Source: Brienomyrus brachyistius (lineage: Eukaryota; Chordata; Actinopteri; Osteoglossiformes; Mormyridae). From it: a stretch of DNA of 64,000 nucleotides. The notes beneath the pieces are model-generated. The model searched no databases. It was not told where the DNA came from and was given only the letters and a program-made list of their open reading frames with translations. Positions within the stretch are counted from its first letter, which is position 1. Each line of letters opens with the position of its first letter. A program made the translations under genes and the position numbers. The DNA lies in NCBI RefSeq assembly GCF_023856365.1, contig NC_064552.1, positions 3,809,200-3,873,199 on the forward strand, written 5' to 3'. Of this stretch, positions 45,514-59,212 are shown piece after piece.

Positions 45514-47287
45514 ATCAATGTTTTTTAATGATTAATATTTTATTTGTTTTTATTGTGATTCTGTTAATGCATGAAATTGATGAATACGTGATACTTAATA
45601 TTTTTCTTTAAATCCGTGCTATTTCAAAGTTATGCAAATAAAAAAAGAAACCATTAGGAACAATGAACTTCAATGACTTTAATACGCCATAACTGTTTTT
45701 TTTTCCTCATTGTGTTTGACTCTATAATATCCGATAACCATATCCATGGCTTGTATGGATGCATGAACGCAAAGTTGAAGGAATTAATTATTCCACCACA
45801 AGGGGGCAGTCAGCACCCGGGATTTGAGTTTTCTAACTTTATTTCATTTTGCCTAAAGTACAGGGTCTAAATTCATTCTGACTTCCCTCTCAACCACACA
45901 CACCTTATCGGAAGATTAAAGGGCTTGAAGATAGGAAACAATAATACCTCTGTCAACAGTACCTCGCCTTTCTTAGATTAAGCACACATTACAGAAGCAG
46001 GGCTGTAGATCAAAATGTGGTCTTGGACACGTGCCATTTGTAGGTCTTCTTCGGTGAACTAAACACTGTCAGGTTTAATGTTTCTTTGAAACCCCACTCA
46101 AAAAGAGTTAAACACATTTAAAAAAACACACACAAACGCGAGCATGTGGGAGCATCCACACTCATCAGAAATGGGACTTTATGGCGGCACACAGGATTTG
46201 GCCACCTTCCATTTTTCTTTTCCTCCGACTCCGTGTAAACACGCCGGCATTTCAGCCTCTCCCTTTCTCTCTTCCTATTCTCCTGCCCGACACCTAAAGT
46301 GGATGATAAATTAAGGCTCCTCCGGTTCGTGTGTCTTCCTTGCTGTCCCGCACACCACCTACAGAGGGAGTCACGTGGGCCGGGAGCTCGCTCCTCCGTT
46401 TCACAGCTCTTTTTCCCCCTTAAGTGGCTGTGGATTTGCACCTGTGTTGGATTTCAAAGGGCAAGCGGATAATGTGGCTGCTCGGCGGCGATTGGCTCAA
46501 TTTGTCAGACGCATCGCAGTCTCGTCTCCAGGCCTCGGAGTCCTCTGGGCTCCTGGATTGTGGCAGCATTCCCCCCTTGCTCTTGTGGGCCATGTCATTC
46601 TCCCTTTAATTGCCGTGTTCGCTTCAGCGACTCCTTTGTCCAGCGTGACTTCATTAGGTCGCCATTTGTCCATTTCTGTTACGTGCTCCGTCATGTCCCG
46701 AAGCTGTTTGGTGCCTCTGGCGAAGCTTGAACCTACAACCTCTTGGTGCAGCTCCCCACCTACGGCAGCCTTAAGACATGTGAGGGTTCCCAGGGACGGT
46801 GGACGGTGTTTTGTTTGTAGTTCGCCTAAGCAAAACCTGCATGAAAGCACGCACCAATGCATCTGCGTCCACTTCCTGCGGGCTAATGCCAAACAGCGCG
46901 TCTTAAAGCCACTCATCTGCCATGGTATCGCATTTCCCACATGCAGTAGAGATGTAATGCACTGTAAAGAGCCCCCCACCATTTCTGTCATGTCAAAAAA
47001 GCTACATCATAATGAAGCACCATAAGAATGGAGGTTTGACTCTCATGATCGGGCTGGAGGGAGGGTATAAAATTCCATAAAGTCCTCAGTTTTATTTTCG
47101 CATGCATATTTTCGCGCGCATGACAGATAGTCCGGGTGAAGTTCAGCACTGGCCATCCTGGCTGTGTGGTTCGTCTGCCTCACCAAGGGGTAACGCTGCA
47201 CACACTATACTGCCTACAAAGGCAAGCAACACCGTAAATACGCTGACACTGAAACTGAAAAAAACTGGATTTTGTTGTCATTGACTG

Positions 47288-47417
47288 TGATGGGTTGATG
47301 CCCCGTCCTGGGTTGTTCTCTGCCTTGTGCCCATAGCGTCTGGAATAGGCTCCAGACCCCCAGTGACCCTGATCAGGACAAGCGATTACAGAAGATGGAT
47401 GAATGGATGGATGGATT
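47288..47417 (+). repeat. 3' half of the SINE family seen at 13390
   Basis: The segment 'gatgggttgatgccccgtcctgggttgttc' through 'ggaataggctccagacccccagtgacc' and a GGAT tail matches the 13610-13744 region of the complete copy closely. The tRNA head is absent, as in a 5'-truncated insertion. Confidence 0.85.
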
Positions 47418-48724
47418 TTATAGTCATTGTGATTTTCATGATGTTTTCTTCCACAGTTGAAAATGTTTCATCACAAGTCAAAGGGAACCTATTTTGGTCA
47501 CAAGTTGATTTTGATGAAATTTGCCGTTACTGTGTTTGGTACAGCAGTATGGCGGCTCACATTACCAGCACTTTTCAAATGGCTTTGTGCTGCTTTGCCA
47601 GGCTGTAGCTCTCTCAACCCGATCATCCCAGGGTTCGAGGCCTGAAACGTGCATGATTGTCTTGTCCTGAGCTGTTGGCGCAGGTGAGGAACTCCAAGAA
47701 AGGCAGGAGTCGCCTTCACCTGTCAAGAAGCACCCCTCCCACACACCCCGTGGCCCCTCCCCGCATGGGCCCCCATGCCTGCCCATGTGTGTCATGTACA
47801 GTGTGTGTTTTCATTCCTGACAGCCGAGGAGAGGGGAAGCTCCCTGACCTGTAAGCCCTGCATTTATGGGATTTACGAGCTCGCAGAGCAGAACTTGGGG
47901 CCCAAACGGGGGAGGGGGGCTCCATGCCTGGGGGGGGGGGGGGGCGTCAAAACTGCCTGCAGACAAGATACTGCCCAGGACTGTGAGTGACCGTTCATCA
48001 GTGTAAACGCTCACTCTCTGGCCAGACCCCCCACCCCCCCCCACCCCGGAGCACCTCAGGCTACCACTCCTCCAGAAGGCAGGGCTACTCCATAGCGTCC
48101 GTGGACACAATCCCCCAGCATGCAGCATCTTGCCCAGGTGACATGGGGGGGGGGGAGCTCCATTCCACCATCATGCAGCAGAGTCCTGAAGCTACTTTGC
48201 TGAAGCTGTAGTTACATTATGAGGTTCAGGTGGGGGAGGGGGGTGAAAAAAAACATGAAGGTAGTGGACCGGAGCTCGACCCAAAATGCTGAAGCGCAGA
48301 GCCCCTTTTCTCAATGAACAGACCCTCACTGATGGCCCTTTACTAACAGAGAGTCACATGGACATTTCTACCCCCCCACCCTGGGCAGACCTGGGCTTGA
48401 CTGGACATAAATCAACGACTTTTTTAAACCGTGGAACGAAACTGACATTCCCCCAGACTCACGGGGCGGCCGCCACGGGCCAGGCAGGACGTGATCCGTG
48501 TAGATACGCGTAAACAAACAACATTCCTGCACAGACCTTGGGGTGGGGTGTGGTGTGGTGTGGGGGCGGGGAGGGGGGGGGCAGCTCAATGTCTTACATT
48601 AGCGAGGGTCAAGGAAACGTGTTGAATGATTGTCCTTTGAACCACATGGCTGCCGCTTGGCTTTTCTTGGGCAGTGCCTGTGAGTCTGAACAAAGACCTG
48701 GCCTTATCAGCTCAAGGGAAAGAG

Positions 48725-48876
48725 GAAGCTGATGGTAGGACACCCTAGACCCTTGGAGGAAGACTTATTATTATTGGCATCTACCTAAGTGCCTAATTAA
48801 AAGAAGCTGATGGCGGGACACCCTAGGCCCTCGCAGGAAGAAATTATTAGCCTCCAGCTAACTACCTAATTAAAAT
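48725..48876. repeat. 78-bp tandem duplication
   Basis: Two diverged copies start gaagctgatgg (48725 and 48803) and end cctaattaa. They share 'gacaccctagacccttg' / 'gacaccctaggccctcg' blocks. The first copy has an extra TTA repeat and the second a small deletion. Confidence 0.8.
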
Positions 48877-49840
48877 GACTGTTTGTGTATTTACATTTAT
48901 ATATGCTCATACATATACTATATATACACAGAGTGAGTGAGAATATATAACATATATTTCAAACCATCAAGCAAATATAATACCAAGTATTTTACACCAT
49001 ATATAATTATTCGCATCTGTAATCGTACAAAAACAAAAACTATTGAGATCTGCCATTCAGAACTAATCTACATAGTGTATGTCCGTGACGAATTATATGT
49101 CCATGACATTAATATGTGACATGACACAGATGTCGGTGTCAGTGTCACCAGCTGGACACGATTCGCGGCTCTCAGGGCCCCTGGAAACCACATGAACCTC
49201 ATGCCGTGATTGATACCGTGTCTCCTACGGTCCGACCAGACCAGACCCCGGAGCCGAGACCGGGATCAGATATGACCCTTTTTAACAATGAAAGGAGTGA
49301 CGATTCCACAATGTGAATGAAAACAATGACAGGCCAGGGGGCTGATTTATGATCGAACTGATTAATGGCCTAAGGAAAGCTTTTGTTATATGCTACTGTT
49401 TGTGTGTTTTTAATAATGACAGTGTCTTTTATAAGAAATCACACAGAACAGGGTGCTATTTGTTAATTCTTCCTATACTGAAACCACTTGACTTGAGGGG
49501 ACACAAATATTGTAGTATTATGCTATTGCCTATGTGTTAATTAACCAAAAACTGTTACATACTCATCTCATTTTAATTCATCATTAATGAATCGTGACGC
49601 ATGTTTTATCTCACGCAATTACCACAGCTGTTAATTCTGTAAACCTTTGTGAGCTACTGAAGGTGCAAATCGTGAATAACACAAGTGAAATACTGAGCTT
49701 GTGTTTGTTCATCAGTAATGAATCATTATGTATCTTATCTCGAGTAGTGACTATGTTTGTTCATGAGTTGTACTTCAGTAGTAGTCGTATTTGTGTATTT
49801 GTGTAAGTATTTGTGGCCCCTCAGGTAAAGTGTTACAGAA

Positions 49841-49897
49841 ACCATCCATCCATCCATCCATCCATTTTCCAAACCGCTTATCCTACTGGGTCATGGG
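49841..49897 (-). repeat. Minus-strand SINE tail
   Basis: CCATCC repeats followed by 'attttccaaaccgcttatcc' and 'tactgggtcatgggg' are the reverse complement of the SINE 3' end. Confidence 0.75.
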
Positions 49898-49945
49898 GCT
49901 CACCGAAACCACCTTATTATTTAATTACAAGCAATTTCTTTGGGG

Positions 49946-50125
49946 GTGGTACGTAGCAGAGTGGGGTAGGGATCTAGATGGTCATGGGCTCGAATCCCAT
50001 AGCTGAGTAATGATATCACAGCTGGGCCAGTGAGCAAGGCCCCTAAATGTCCCTGGGGGGGCAGGCCGGTCCTGTACTCTGACCCCAGAACTTGTCCTCA
50101 CCTGTATACACATGTGTGCCTGAGC
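49946..50125 (+). mobile_element. tRNA-derived SINE
   Basis: Box A TAGCAGAGTGG (49954-49964) and box B-like GGCTCGAATCC (49987-49997) at tRNA spacing are followed by 'gggccagtgagcaaggcccc', the familiar body of fish tRNA-SINEs. It directly follows the minus-strand SINE tail. Confidence 0.65.
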
Positions 50126-50236
50126 TGCTCATGTACCGCTCGTCTTTTTAAGCAGCAAGAACTTTCATCACCAAAAACCTTTATCTCTTCATCATTAGGA
50201 ATCAGATTAGCAGCCTTCAACAAAAAGTATCAATCG

Positions 50237-50322
50237 AGTCACTGTGAGTCACTGTGAGTCACTGTGTGTCACTGTGAGTCACTGTGTGTCACTGTGAGTC
50301 ACTGTGTGTCACTGTGTGTCAC
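50237..50322. repeat. 10-bp tandem repeat (gtcactgtga/gtcactgtgt)
   Basis: About eight or nine units alternate between two variants (gtcactgtga and gtcactgtgt). There are no spacers. Confidence 0.9.
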
Positions 50323-50386
50323 CCCTTTCCAAAAAAAAAAACTGTTATTCTGGCACCTGCATTTGCGAGGGATCTGGCCAATCAGA

Positions 50387-50485
50387 TAAACAGGTAGCGG
50401 CACTGTAAAGGTCAGGGTTCAAGTCCCATGGAGGCCGAACTGTAGTGGCCCTGAGCAGCGTACTTAAGCTGAACCGCTTTAGCGA
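50387..50485 (+). repeat. tRNA-SINE fragment
   Basis: A perfect box B GGTTCAAGTCC (50416-50426) is followed by 'ccctgagcagcgtacttaag', matching the SINE body pattern seen at 30812 and 49946. Box A is poorly preserved. Confidence 0.55.
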
Positions 50486-53400
50486 AACGCCCGGCTGTTA
50501 AAATGTCGCGTTGGGTATATGGCGGCTAAACGCCTAAGTGTAAACGTCCATTATATAATCCATTGTGGGTGTGTGGTGATTACGGTCATCATCAATGGAG
50601 CAGCTGACAGATAATCCCACAGACACTGGCGCTTAGCCGCATGCTAACAGTAAGGCTTTGACGTTAAAAGCTCAGGTCCGCTGATTCTCAGGGGCACAGG
50701 AACCGCCGCTCGGCCCTTGGGACGGGGCGAAGGACGCGGGAGGCAGCTGCACTCACGCTCACACGCTCGCACGCTCTCGTGCGCAGGCACACACACAGTG
50801 ATAGGAAAGGATTCATTTGTTTTATTTCAAGGACACCAAACAGCCCTTGACTCTCTGTTATATTTCTGAATCAGCAACCCACCCGCCCCTCAGCAAGAGA
50901 CACCACCAACGATGCACAATGCCGATCGTGGATACTAATTTTCAGCATCCCGTTTGTGTTTCCACTTACCCCCCCCCTCCCCAGTGGGCTGATCCTGTCC
51001 AATAAAACGGCGAGCAGAGCTAGCGAGCGTGCCAGTCATATTTACAGCGCGGACCGGTTATGAATGAGGCGCCCTGTCTTTCCGAAAACAAAGTGTCACT
51101 CTGACGGGGACACCACACGAGCCGTGGAGCCGCCCTGCTCTCCCTCAGCCGCTTGTTTACCCCAGAAAAAGGTCAGCTTGGGTGTATTTTTTTAGATGAA
51201 CAACACTATCTTTGGCCACAGAAAATGAATTACTGCAGTGGATCTGAGAGAAAAAACTCCCTGACTGCTTACACGCTCAGGGCCAGATGAACTTTCCTCA
51301 ACCCCTTCCTGCTCCTATTGGCAAATATTTTTTGTTTTAGTCTCGAATCTCAGAGAGAGGCAACACAGATCATTCAGGAATAACAGACCCCAGCCTCTTC
51401 CCGGGCGTTCTGCTAATATTTTCCCACACCACTCCGCTCGGGTCCACATAAAATCATTACAAGCAGAAGATGACGTATCCTACAGCTCCATGTCACGCGC
51501 ACACGCTACAAGGCTCACTCCCACACCTGCAAGACCACCAGACCGGGTGGGAGGAGGACTGCTGGGTAATTTATGAGACCCGAGGATTTAGGGAGGGGGT
51601 CGGGGGGGGCGAATGAGGGTCAGAGGACGGCTGTGGTCTTAAGCCTCACTGCACTTCCTCTGCCTGGCCTGGTGATTACGGCCCTCAACCAAAGACTGTT
51701 CTGGACCTGGCCTCCACTGCCAAGGATCTGGGCTCCTGTCCAGTCAGCTTCCACTGCTGGCATCCATCACCCCACTGGGCCGTCTGCAGGCATAGATGTA
51801 GCCCCCCCCCCCCCCCCCAATCCACCCACCCGTGCTGTCTGGATAAGCCTCCCTGGATCAGTAGGTCCTCAACCCCCCCCCACCCAGAACCAGGACCAGG
51901 CTGATGGAGGACCCCAAATACCCTTGCTGAAATGTCACCGGCAGAAGTGGCTCTGCGTTCTGCTCCAGGCTGACCGGACAGCAGGTGGCAGAGAAGCTAA
52001 AAAAAAAAAACACCCAGCTCCCTACACAAATGCTTTACGAAAGACCAGAATAACAGCCCTGACCAAGCAATAAAGCTAAAAAATGAAGGCCCTCCATCGA
52101 GCCAGACAGAGAATTCCTTCTGCCTCCTCTGTACAGCTTTCCAGACCCTTCAGTGTCTATTACGTTAATATGACAAGCTATATTCTGCTCTGCCCTATTT
52201 TTTTTTTCTATCCCCAAGAGCAATGAACTTGTTTATACAAGCACAGATAAGACTGTACTTCACATTTAGAGCAGGAGTGCTTAGTGCCGGCCCTGGAAGA
52301 TCTCCATGGAGACAGGTCCGTGAAACAGCACAGAGGCCGAGCCCGCTGTGTCCGACCCGGCGGTGCAAGTGTGCCACATCCCTTTCTCGGGCCGGGGAAG
52401 GCCAGGCTGACAACATTAACAGCTGGGATACAGATTCATTCACACATTGGCTTTAAGAGGCAGGCAGCGTTTAGCCCTTAGCCTTGACCATGTGGGCGGA
52501 GGTGCACCGCGGGATTCGGCGGTAATGTAGCGTCGTGACTTAAGGGAAAAACCCCAACGCATCGCGACGCTCCTCCAGTGACGACTCTCAGAGAATCTGA
52601 TTACACGGTCCGGCTGCCTTTCCTCTCCTGCACGCTGATTTGGAAACAGCCTGGTGCTCACTTCCTGTCATTCTTACATTCCTGGTTAGTTGGAGCAGGG
52701 GTCTTGGGAAAATAAGAGGACAGGGGTTTCGCACACACCTCCGAGTTTGCTTGTGTCGGGGAAGCCATCTCTACCCTGGGTGTTTCATCCCAAAAACCAG
52801 AGCCACTGAGAACACGGAGCCTACGCCCAAAACACCGACGCCCAGATTAAACGCCCCGCCCCTAAGTTCATAGTCTTCCTTCCCATAAACCCCTCCCTCT
52901 GAAATACAAGCCAGAAAAGCAGAGCTTATTCTACCTGTCAACACCGCCAGCGAGCCCACCGCCCACCTGTACACACGCACGCACACATACATACACAAGC
53001 ACACCTCTCGACACACCCGCACAAACGGCGCTCCGCCACATGGACCATGGCCAAGGGAATCAGGTCTCACAGAGGCTGAGCTACAAAGACATTAGCCAGA
53101 CATTAAATTATCTAATAGACAAGAGCTTCGGGGGTTGCATTTCTCTGCAGAAGAAATCGATCCGTGGCTTATGAGCTCCGTTCAGGCTCATGGAGATGAG
53201 CGGGAACAGAGCCTTCATCTAACACGATCTGACTTTCACAGCTACCTTTCACGCCTAGAGTATAAAGTTTTACTAATGCTCGTTCAAATGCACGGCTGCC
53301 GACTTTGGTCAACTGGCTGGAGTGACATTTTCAATTCCAGACAACTCTGCACACTCATTTGCATGTATGTAACAGTTTTATTACCTTGTAAATAGTCTGT

Positions 53401-53872
53401 AGGGTAGGGTTTGCAAACTACTTCGATGCTTTTGATGTAGCTAATTTCAGGTTTATAATGGATTAATATAGATTTGCTGTAAGATTCCATGCGTGACTGT
53501 CTGAAAGCGTGAGCGTCACCAGATGCGTGACAGTTGCCAACCCTCCAAACGACCAAAAAAAAAAACGAAAAGCATCAGTAAAGGCCTTTGTAGCCTTTTT
53601 AAGGGTTACTTTGGCCTCGTGTAACCCGAAAGTGGTCATAATTTACAGTTTTTATTTATGTTTAGATAAAATCTCCCGTACCTTTTCCTGTTACTCTGAT
53701 CAGCTAAACTGAGACAAAGGCAGCCTGGTTTGCACGAGTCATATAAGGTTAACTTCCAATTCGCTGTAACCGATACGCTATTTTAAATTCCACACTGCGG
53801 ATCGCGAGTAAACTGCATGAACATCTGACATGAACCTTAGTTACAAATGATACAATTGTTTCTCAAGACATA

Positions 53873-53915
53873 ACAACATTAATAATAATGATAATAATAA
53901 TAAACAATAAATAAC
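53873..53915. repeat. (AAT)n-rich stretch
   Basis: Imperfect AAT/GAT trinucleotide repeats with AT-rich surroundings. Confidence 0.8.
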
Positions 53916-54109
53916 GATACATGATACATACATGCATGTGTTAATTTCGTTGTGTTTCAGTACTATAGGTGAATGAACAGAGCGGCACAATATGGAAAGA
54001 CGCAGCTGCCAGTCTGTAGTGCGACTTGTTAGCATGAAGCTCCTTCCCATTCAGGCTCGGTCCTTGACCTGTCTGCCAGGGTCCTCTCCGGCTCAGCCCC
54101 TGTCCAACC

Positions 54110-54375
54110 CAAGGTCACGATGAAGATGATGTATTTGCGTGTCCCTTGTGCGCCGAGCGCCGAGCGCCTCGCCAACGCCGCGCTCCAAGCCTGGGGTTTG
54201 TTAGCTCCAGGAAACAGGCTCTTCCTCCGTGTAAACACTCGGCCGGGTCAGCCGCTTTCGGGACCGGCGATGGCACGCTATGGTCACTGTCAAAGCTCAT
54301 CGGGGGTAAATGGCGGGTCAGGGGAGCCCGGGACAGATCCCGTGCGGGCGCCACGCTGCGGATTTACTAGAGACA
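54110..54375. other. Small CpG-dense block
   Basis: About 260 bases are clearly richer in CpG than their surroundings (for example 'tgcgccgagcgccgagcgcc' near 54149). Open frames exist on both strands but the peptides match nothing I know. It could be a small CpG island marking an unannotated transcript start or a conserved element 9.5 kb upstream of nkx2.3. Confidence 0.4.
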
Positions 54376-56118
54376 TAAAGATTTACCGCCAGGCAGTAAA
54401 CCGAGAACATACATAACTATTGTGTAATTGTTTAAGGAAGACCGGGCGATTTTGGAAAGAATGGCTTAGCTAAATCGATGGCGCTCATAACTGAAATCAT
54501 GGTAAGTATTCACGGAAGACAGTATAGTAATATCAAGCTGTAATATGTAGGCCTATAATCCGATAAGATTTTTTTTAATAAAATGATTTTAGGTCAATGT
54601 TGAGCTAAAGTAGGCTATGCTGAAGATTTTATTCACAGCGGCAGTCTTGACATGCAAAAGCAGGTGCAACTTAACGTGTTTCTCAGAATTCAGTGTTTGT
54701 TTGTTTTTTTTTTTGTTTGTTTTTTTAAATTCATTAGCGGCTGTAAATGTGTTCGGACACTTAAACATTTTTTAACGTTAATAAAACAGAGTCTCATAAC
54801 GCGTTAATGGGCCTTCGTTTCCGTATTCGGCCCGAGGACACTCACGCACGGGAATAAAATAAATGGCAGCACTTAAGCTCACCTAAAGAACCCCCGGGGG
54901 GGGGGTATTAAGGACTGTGTTTAACTACAGTAACTCCAGTAAAGCGGCTTGCCCATAAATTTAAACTTGTATAAATTATGATTTCTCATCACCACGATTT
55001 AGAGTTGAATAATTATGTACATAGGTCTAATAATTAAACAAATTAAAAATCCATTAGGCCTACTATTAAAAGCTATTAATCAAATACGCATTAAATAACT
55101 TGGACTAATAGGCTACGACTTGTTTCTTGAGTCCAGTAATATTTACTATTTTGTGTGACTAAAGCGTATCCCTGGTGACTCACTACAAAATACCTAGGAC
55201 TAATTTAGATGTCTAATACGTTAAGTAAGGTTTTCCACGAATCTACTTTAAATTAGGACGTCGTGGTGTATGATGTGTAATCCTTATCCAAACTCACCAA
55301 ACGCAGCAATTTGCAGCCAATCGCTTGCTGACAGCGTTTTTTTTTTAATATATATATATATATGATGCCTAAGTAGTTCATCTAGCTGCGTGGTGGTGCG
55401 GGACAAGCGCCTCTGGTTTGAACATCCTCATGTACCCTAGGGGGCTCGGCAGACAGCACTCGTGTCTTGAGTACACAAACTGAGGAGACCCAGAGAAGCG
55501 CCCTGTCTTTAACCACAATGATTAATGGCCAAATTCGCTGCAGGTTGTAAAAGACAGTCTGACGATCGCTGGGCGGAGAGCAGGAGGAACTGTTTGCTAG
55601 ATAGAAAGCTGATAAACTGAAGTCTCTCCAAAATTTAGGCACTAATGGGAGGGGAGGTGATCCGGCTCTTTCGGGGCGTCTCAATACTTTTCCCTTTAGG
55701 GCGCTAGCGACCTATATATAGCGATAATGTCACCCGTCCTCTCACACATGCATGGACTGTCTAACAAAAACGTGTTAAGCATCTTTATACGATGTTTTAT
55801 ATTAAAACGGAATTTGACAGTAATTAAACGTATTCGTGGTATTTCAAAGTATAATTTTTAATTTAAAAAAACATACTTAAGACATTTCTGCAAAATATTC
55901 GTTTTAATATGCGGGTGACGTTTGAAACATTAAGAAAAAGTGGACTGAGAGCTGAAACCGGGCCAGGATTTTGTGTGTTTACACTTCATTCTTGAAAATT
56001 GATACAATTTATTGTTGTATTATTACGCAAAACAGGAATGCGATTTTTAGACCGGGGGGTTTTGATGACGACGGAAATACTCGTGAACATGGATAGATAA
56101 AGCGTGCTGCATGCAATA

Positions 56119-56158
56119 CCGTTTTCCGTTGTTATAAATACATAACAACGGAAATCGG
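56119..56158. other. Hairpin-forming inverted repeat (17-bp arms, 6-base loop)
   Basis: ccgttttccgttgttat (56119-56135), loop aaatac, then ataacaacggaaatcgg (56142-56158). The arms pair at 16 of 17 positions, and the pairing extends outward through caat/attg with one further mismatch. Confidence 0.85.
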
Positions 56159-58161
56159 CATTGTTAATTATTTAACCAATGTTTGAATTAACGTCTTGTG
56201 ACTTGAGTAAACGAGGAAATGGGGCAACGACACATTTATATTTTGACAATAAAACTGTAGCGTATAGACGCCCGTTCAAACATAGGCCAGACAAATATCG
56301 GTGGAACGGGCCTGTTACTTCAATAAATATATCAATTGCAACACAATAACTAAAACACGGTGTTCATACTTTAGTGCTTGTATCAGGACGTTGTTTTTCC
56401 TTTTTAATGGGCTGAATCTGTTTTTTTCTTTCTGCGTTGGCCTGCTGTATATTTGTGTCGTGCATGTCCGCAAAGATCAACTCAAATTATTTACGGCGGT
56501 TATGGCCTAAATTATCTATATACAATTTAATTATAAATGTGTTATGAATTGGCTAATTATTTATCCCCTCGCGTAGTCAGCAGTTGCCACTGAGTTTTAC
56601 GTAGAGCAATTATAAAATGATGTTGCGAAGATTTACGTTAAAACACTATGGTTCAGTGCGGAGTTAATATCTAACATACTGTGCAATGTTTCATTATTTA
56701 AAACCAGTCGTTCTTTATCGAGTATCCTAATTTTAATAAATTTAATATTCGTTTTACTGTGAAGGTGACGATATGTAGGCTATACTGATGAAATTTTAAC
56801 GCGGGAACACGGCAAAGTAACTAAAAACACAGTAAAAACTATTCAATATACAAGTAATTACCACGGGGGTCAATGGTGATTAGGCTTAAATGTGAATTGT
56901 TTTTTTTTTACTTGTTTTTTAAAACATTTTCACTTCCTTAAAACACTGAGACGCTTATAACATTACATTAAAATCACTGATTTTAATACTGCTATAGCAA
57001 ACATAATTTGCATGGTCTTAATTTTCATAATAATTTCGTGGGTAAAATTAAGAAAACGTAAGTGCTGTTCAAGAAACAGCAACGGTCAATGCGTCGAAAT
57101 GCTCAGAGAAATTCAGAATACATTCTGAAACTTCAGGGGCTCCATTTTTAAAACAATAAAGTGAGAAACAAATTCACTACATTTTATTATTTACCATTGC
57201 CGCAAACGTGGAAACGGTCCTTCGGCTGCCCAGTCGCTGACAGTGATTATCTGCGGTAATTTACAAAGTCAAATAGATTGTGCCCCTCGTGGTCAGTTAA
57301 CACTTCACGGATCAATGGAAATGAATCACACTCGCCCAGATGGCCCCGTAACGAGCCCGGCTGCTGCTTCTGCCGACTAAACAAAAACACCGAGCGCGGC
57401 GACGTGAGCGAGGCTCCAGGTCACCGTCTGCCTGGCATGTAACGGCAGGAAACGCATCGCGACTCGCAATGTATTCACGATTATGCGCAATATGATACGG
57501 TGTTATCAAAAACAATTCAATCTATACAGTTTATTTTACCTGCACGGTGTGTGGTCAGTTTGAAAATATCCTAAGCGTTAGAAATAATTAGTAAACTGTA
57601 AGCAATTTCCGGAAGTCGGGCAAAAAATATGTCAGCCCAGCCGCGTATGCTGACTTTTACATAAGTGATTATTAGTTACAGACCTGCGGATTTACGGGGA
57701 AGGATGACGCCAGATGTTGTGTTTATGTTGCGTGGGTTACCTCTGCTGAAGCTTTTGAGTTAAGAGCGCAACTTCTTCACTGCCCGTCTTTAAGGCCGGT
57801 AATTGTTTATTTATAAACTTTAGGCCTGTTATTGCGTATTTAGAAGATCACCTGAAAATTATAAAATTATTTTTTTTGCTATCTTGTATCCGGCCGTCAA
57901 ATTCGTATAACAGTTAAAAAAGTTATATACAACCCGCAGTTTTATCGCAATGCTTCAATATTTGTAAACAATTACATCTTGTGTTATTACCCTGCGGGTA
58001 TGTTATTTCCCGGATAATGACTTACTCTGAGTTGTTATTACTCAACGGTTAAATCATATTATGTGAGGAAATAATCGTGATTCACTCTTTAAACATTGTA
58101 AATTCCCTTATGTACTTACACGCCGTTTTTTATTCACGGTGTCTGAAAGGCAATGCGCGAA

Positions 58162-58206
58162 TGTGTGTGTGTGTATCTCTTTATTTTGTCGATGGCTTAA
58201 CTTAAA
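58162..58206 (+). repeat. First copy of a GT-anchored duplicated segment
   Basis: A short GT repeat is followed by a 32-base string beginning atctctttattttgtcgatg (58175-58206). The same 32 bases occur identically at 59211-59242, again directly after GT repeats. Confidence 0.85.
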
Positions 58207-58990
58207 GTTTGGATGTTATAATAGCATTCTGAAACCAGGATGTAAAAACATTTATTATAAGACATCAAAAGAAAGTTTTATTTGTGTCATTCTGCTGGAT
58301 CTGCCGCCCAAACAGCATATATGTGTATAAATTCTCAACGATCTTCGATCTTCCTGACACACTCATAAATGTTATGCGTATGAGCAATTAAAATGTCGCC
58401 AATATACGCGCAACAAAATACAAACAAAACCTTATCAGTTGCCTTATTTGTTTCAATGTCCATTAAAATAGGAAAACCCATGAACAATAACCAAACATAT
58501 TTGAAAAACTTTTAGATTTCTTTTTTGGTTGATTTATCAAAAACGAAACAGTTTACATTGTTGCTTTAAATAATCTTTACAAATCGTCTAATTATCCATG
58601 GTCCACACACAAACAAACAAAAGACTAATGATACACATTTTTAAGTAACGTTAAGTGCAAAGGGCGTGTTTTGGCTAAGCGCAAACCGCTGTCGTTGCCC
58701 TTTCACTCTTTCGAATCGCCCGTTCGAAGACATGCATCTTGAGGCCACGGAGGAAGACGCGGCCCTAATCTAAACAGCACTCTGCTGATGGCGAGCGGAT
58801 GAGATTATCTCGTCTCGCGCCCTAACCTTTCTTCCCCTGGTTTTAGCAGCATCCAAGCATTCGGCACTGGCGCCTATGCACTTGGCCACAAATGACAGGA
58901 GACAAGAGGTAAAACATCTCCCTTTGTTACCTTCTGAAATGCAGGTAAATGGTATACCTTGAGATGTCAACTCCCCCCCCCCATCACTTC

Positions 58991-58994
58991 ACAC

Positions 58995-59025
<31 letters not shown>

Positions 59026-59028
59026 CTT
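58991..59028. repeat. (CA)n microsatellite
   Basis: A mostly pure CA repeat interrupted by two CATA units. Confidence 0.9.
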
Positions 59029-59115
59029 AAAATAGACACAAAACAAAATGCAGTCATCGTGATATCAAATTGCGTGATAGATGTGTTCTGATCATTTTCT
59101 ACTTTTATAATGAAG

Positions 59116-59119
<4 letters not shown>

Positions 59120-59212
<93 letters not shown>

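Noticed and set aside
46375..47025. 216-codon open frame on the plus strand
   Set aside because: Composition is unlike a protein domain, no family is recognisable, part of it resembles a reversed tRNA-SINE box B, and no splice or promoter context supports it.
49954..49997. tRNA gene, from A and B boxes (also at 13395, 30859, 39762, 50416)
   Set aside because: The boxes belong to tRNA-derived SINEs: no cloverleaf with a proper acceptor stem can be drawn and SINE bodies follow directly.
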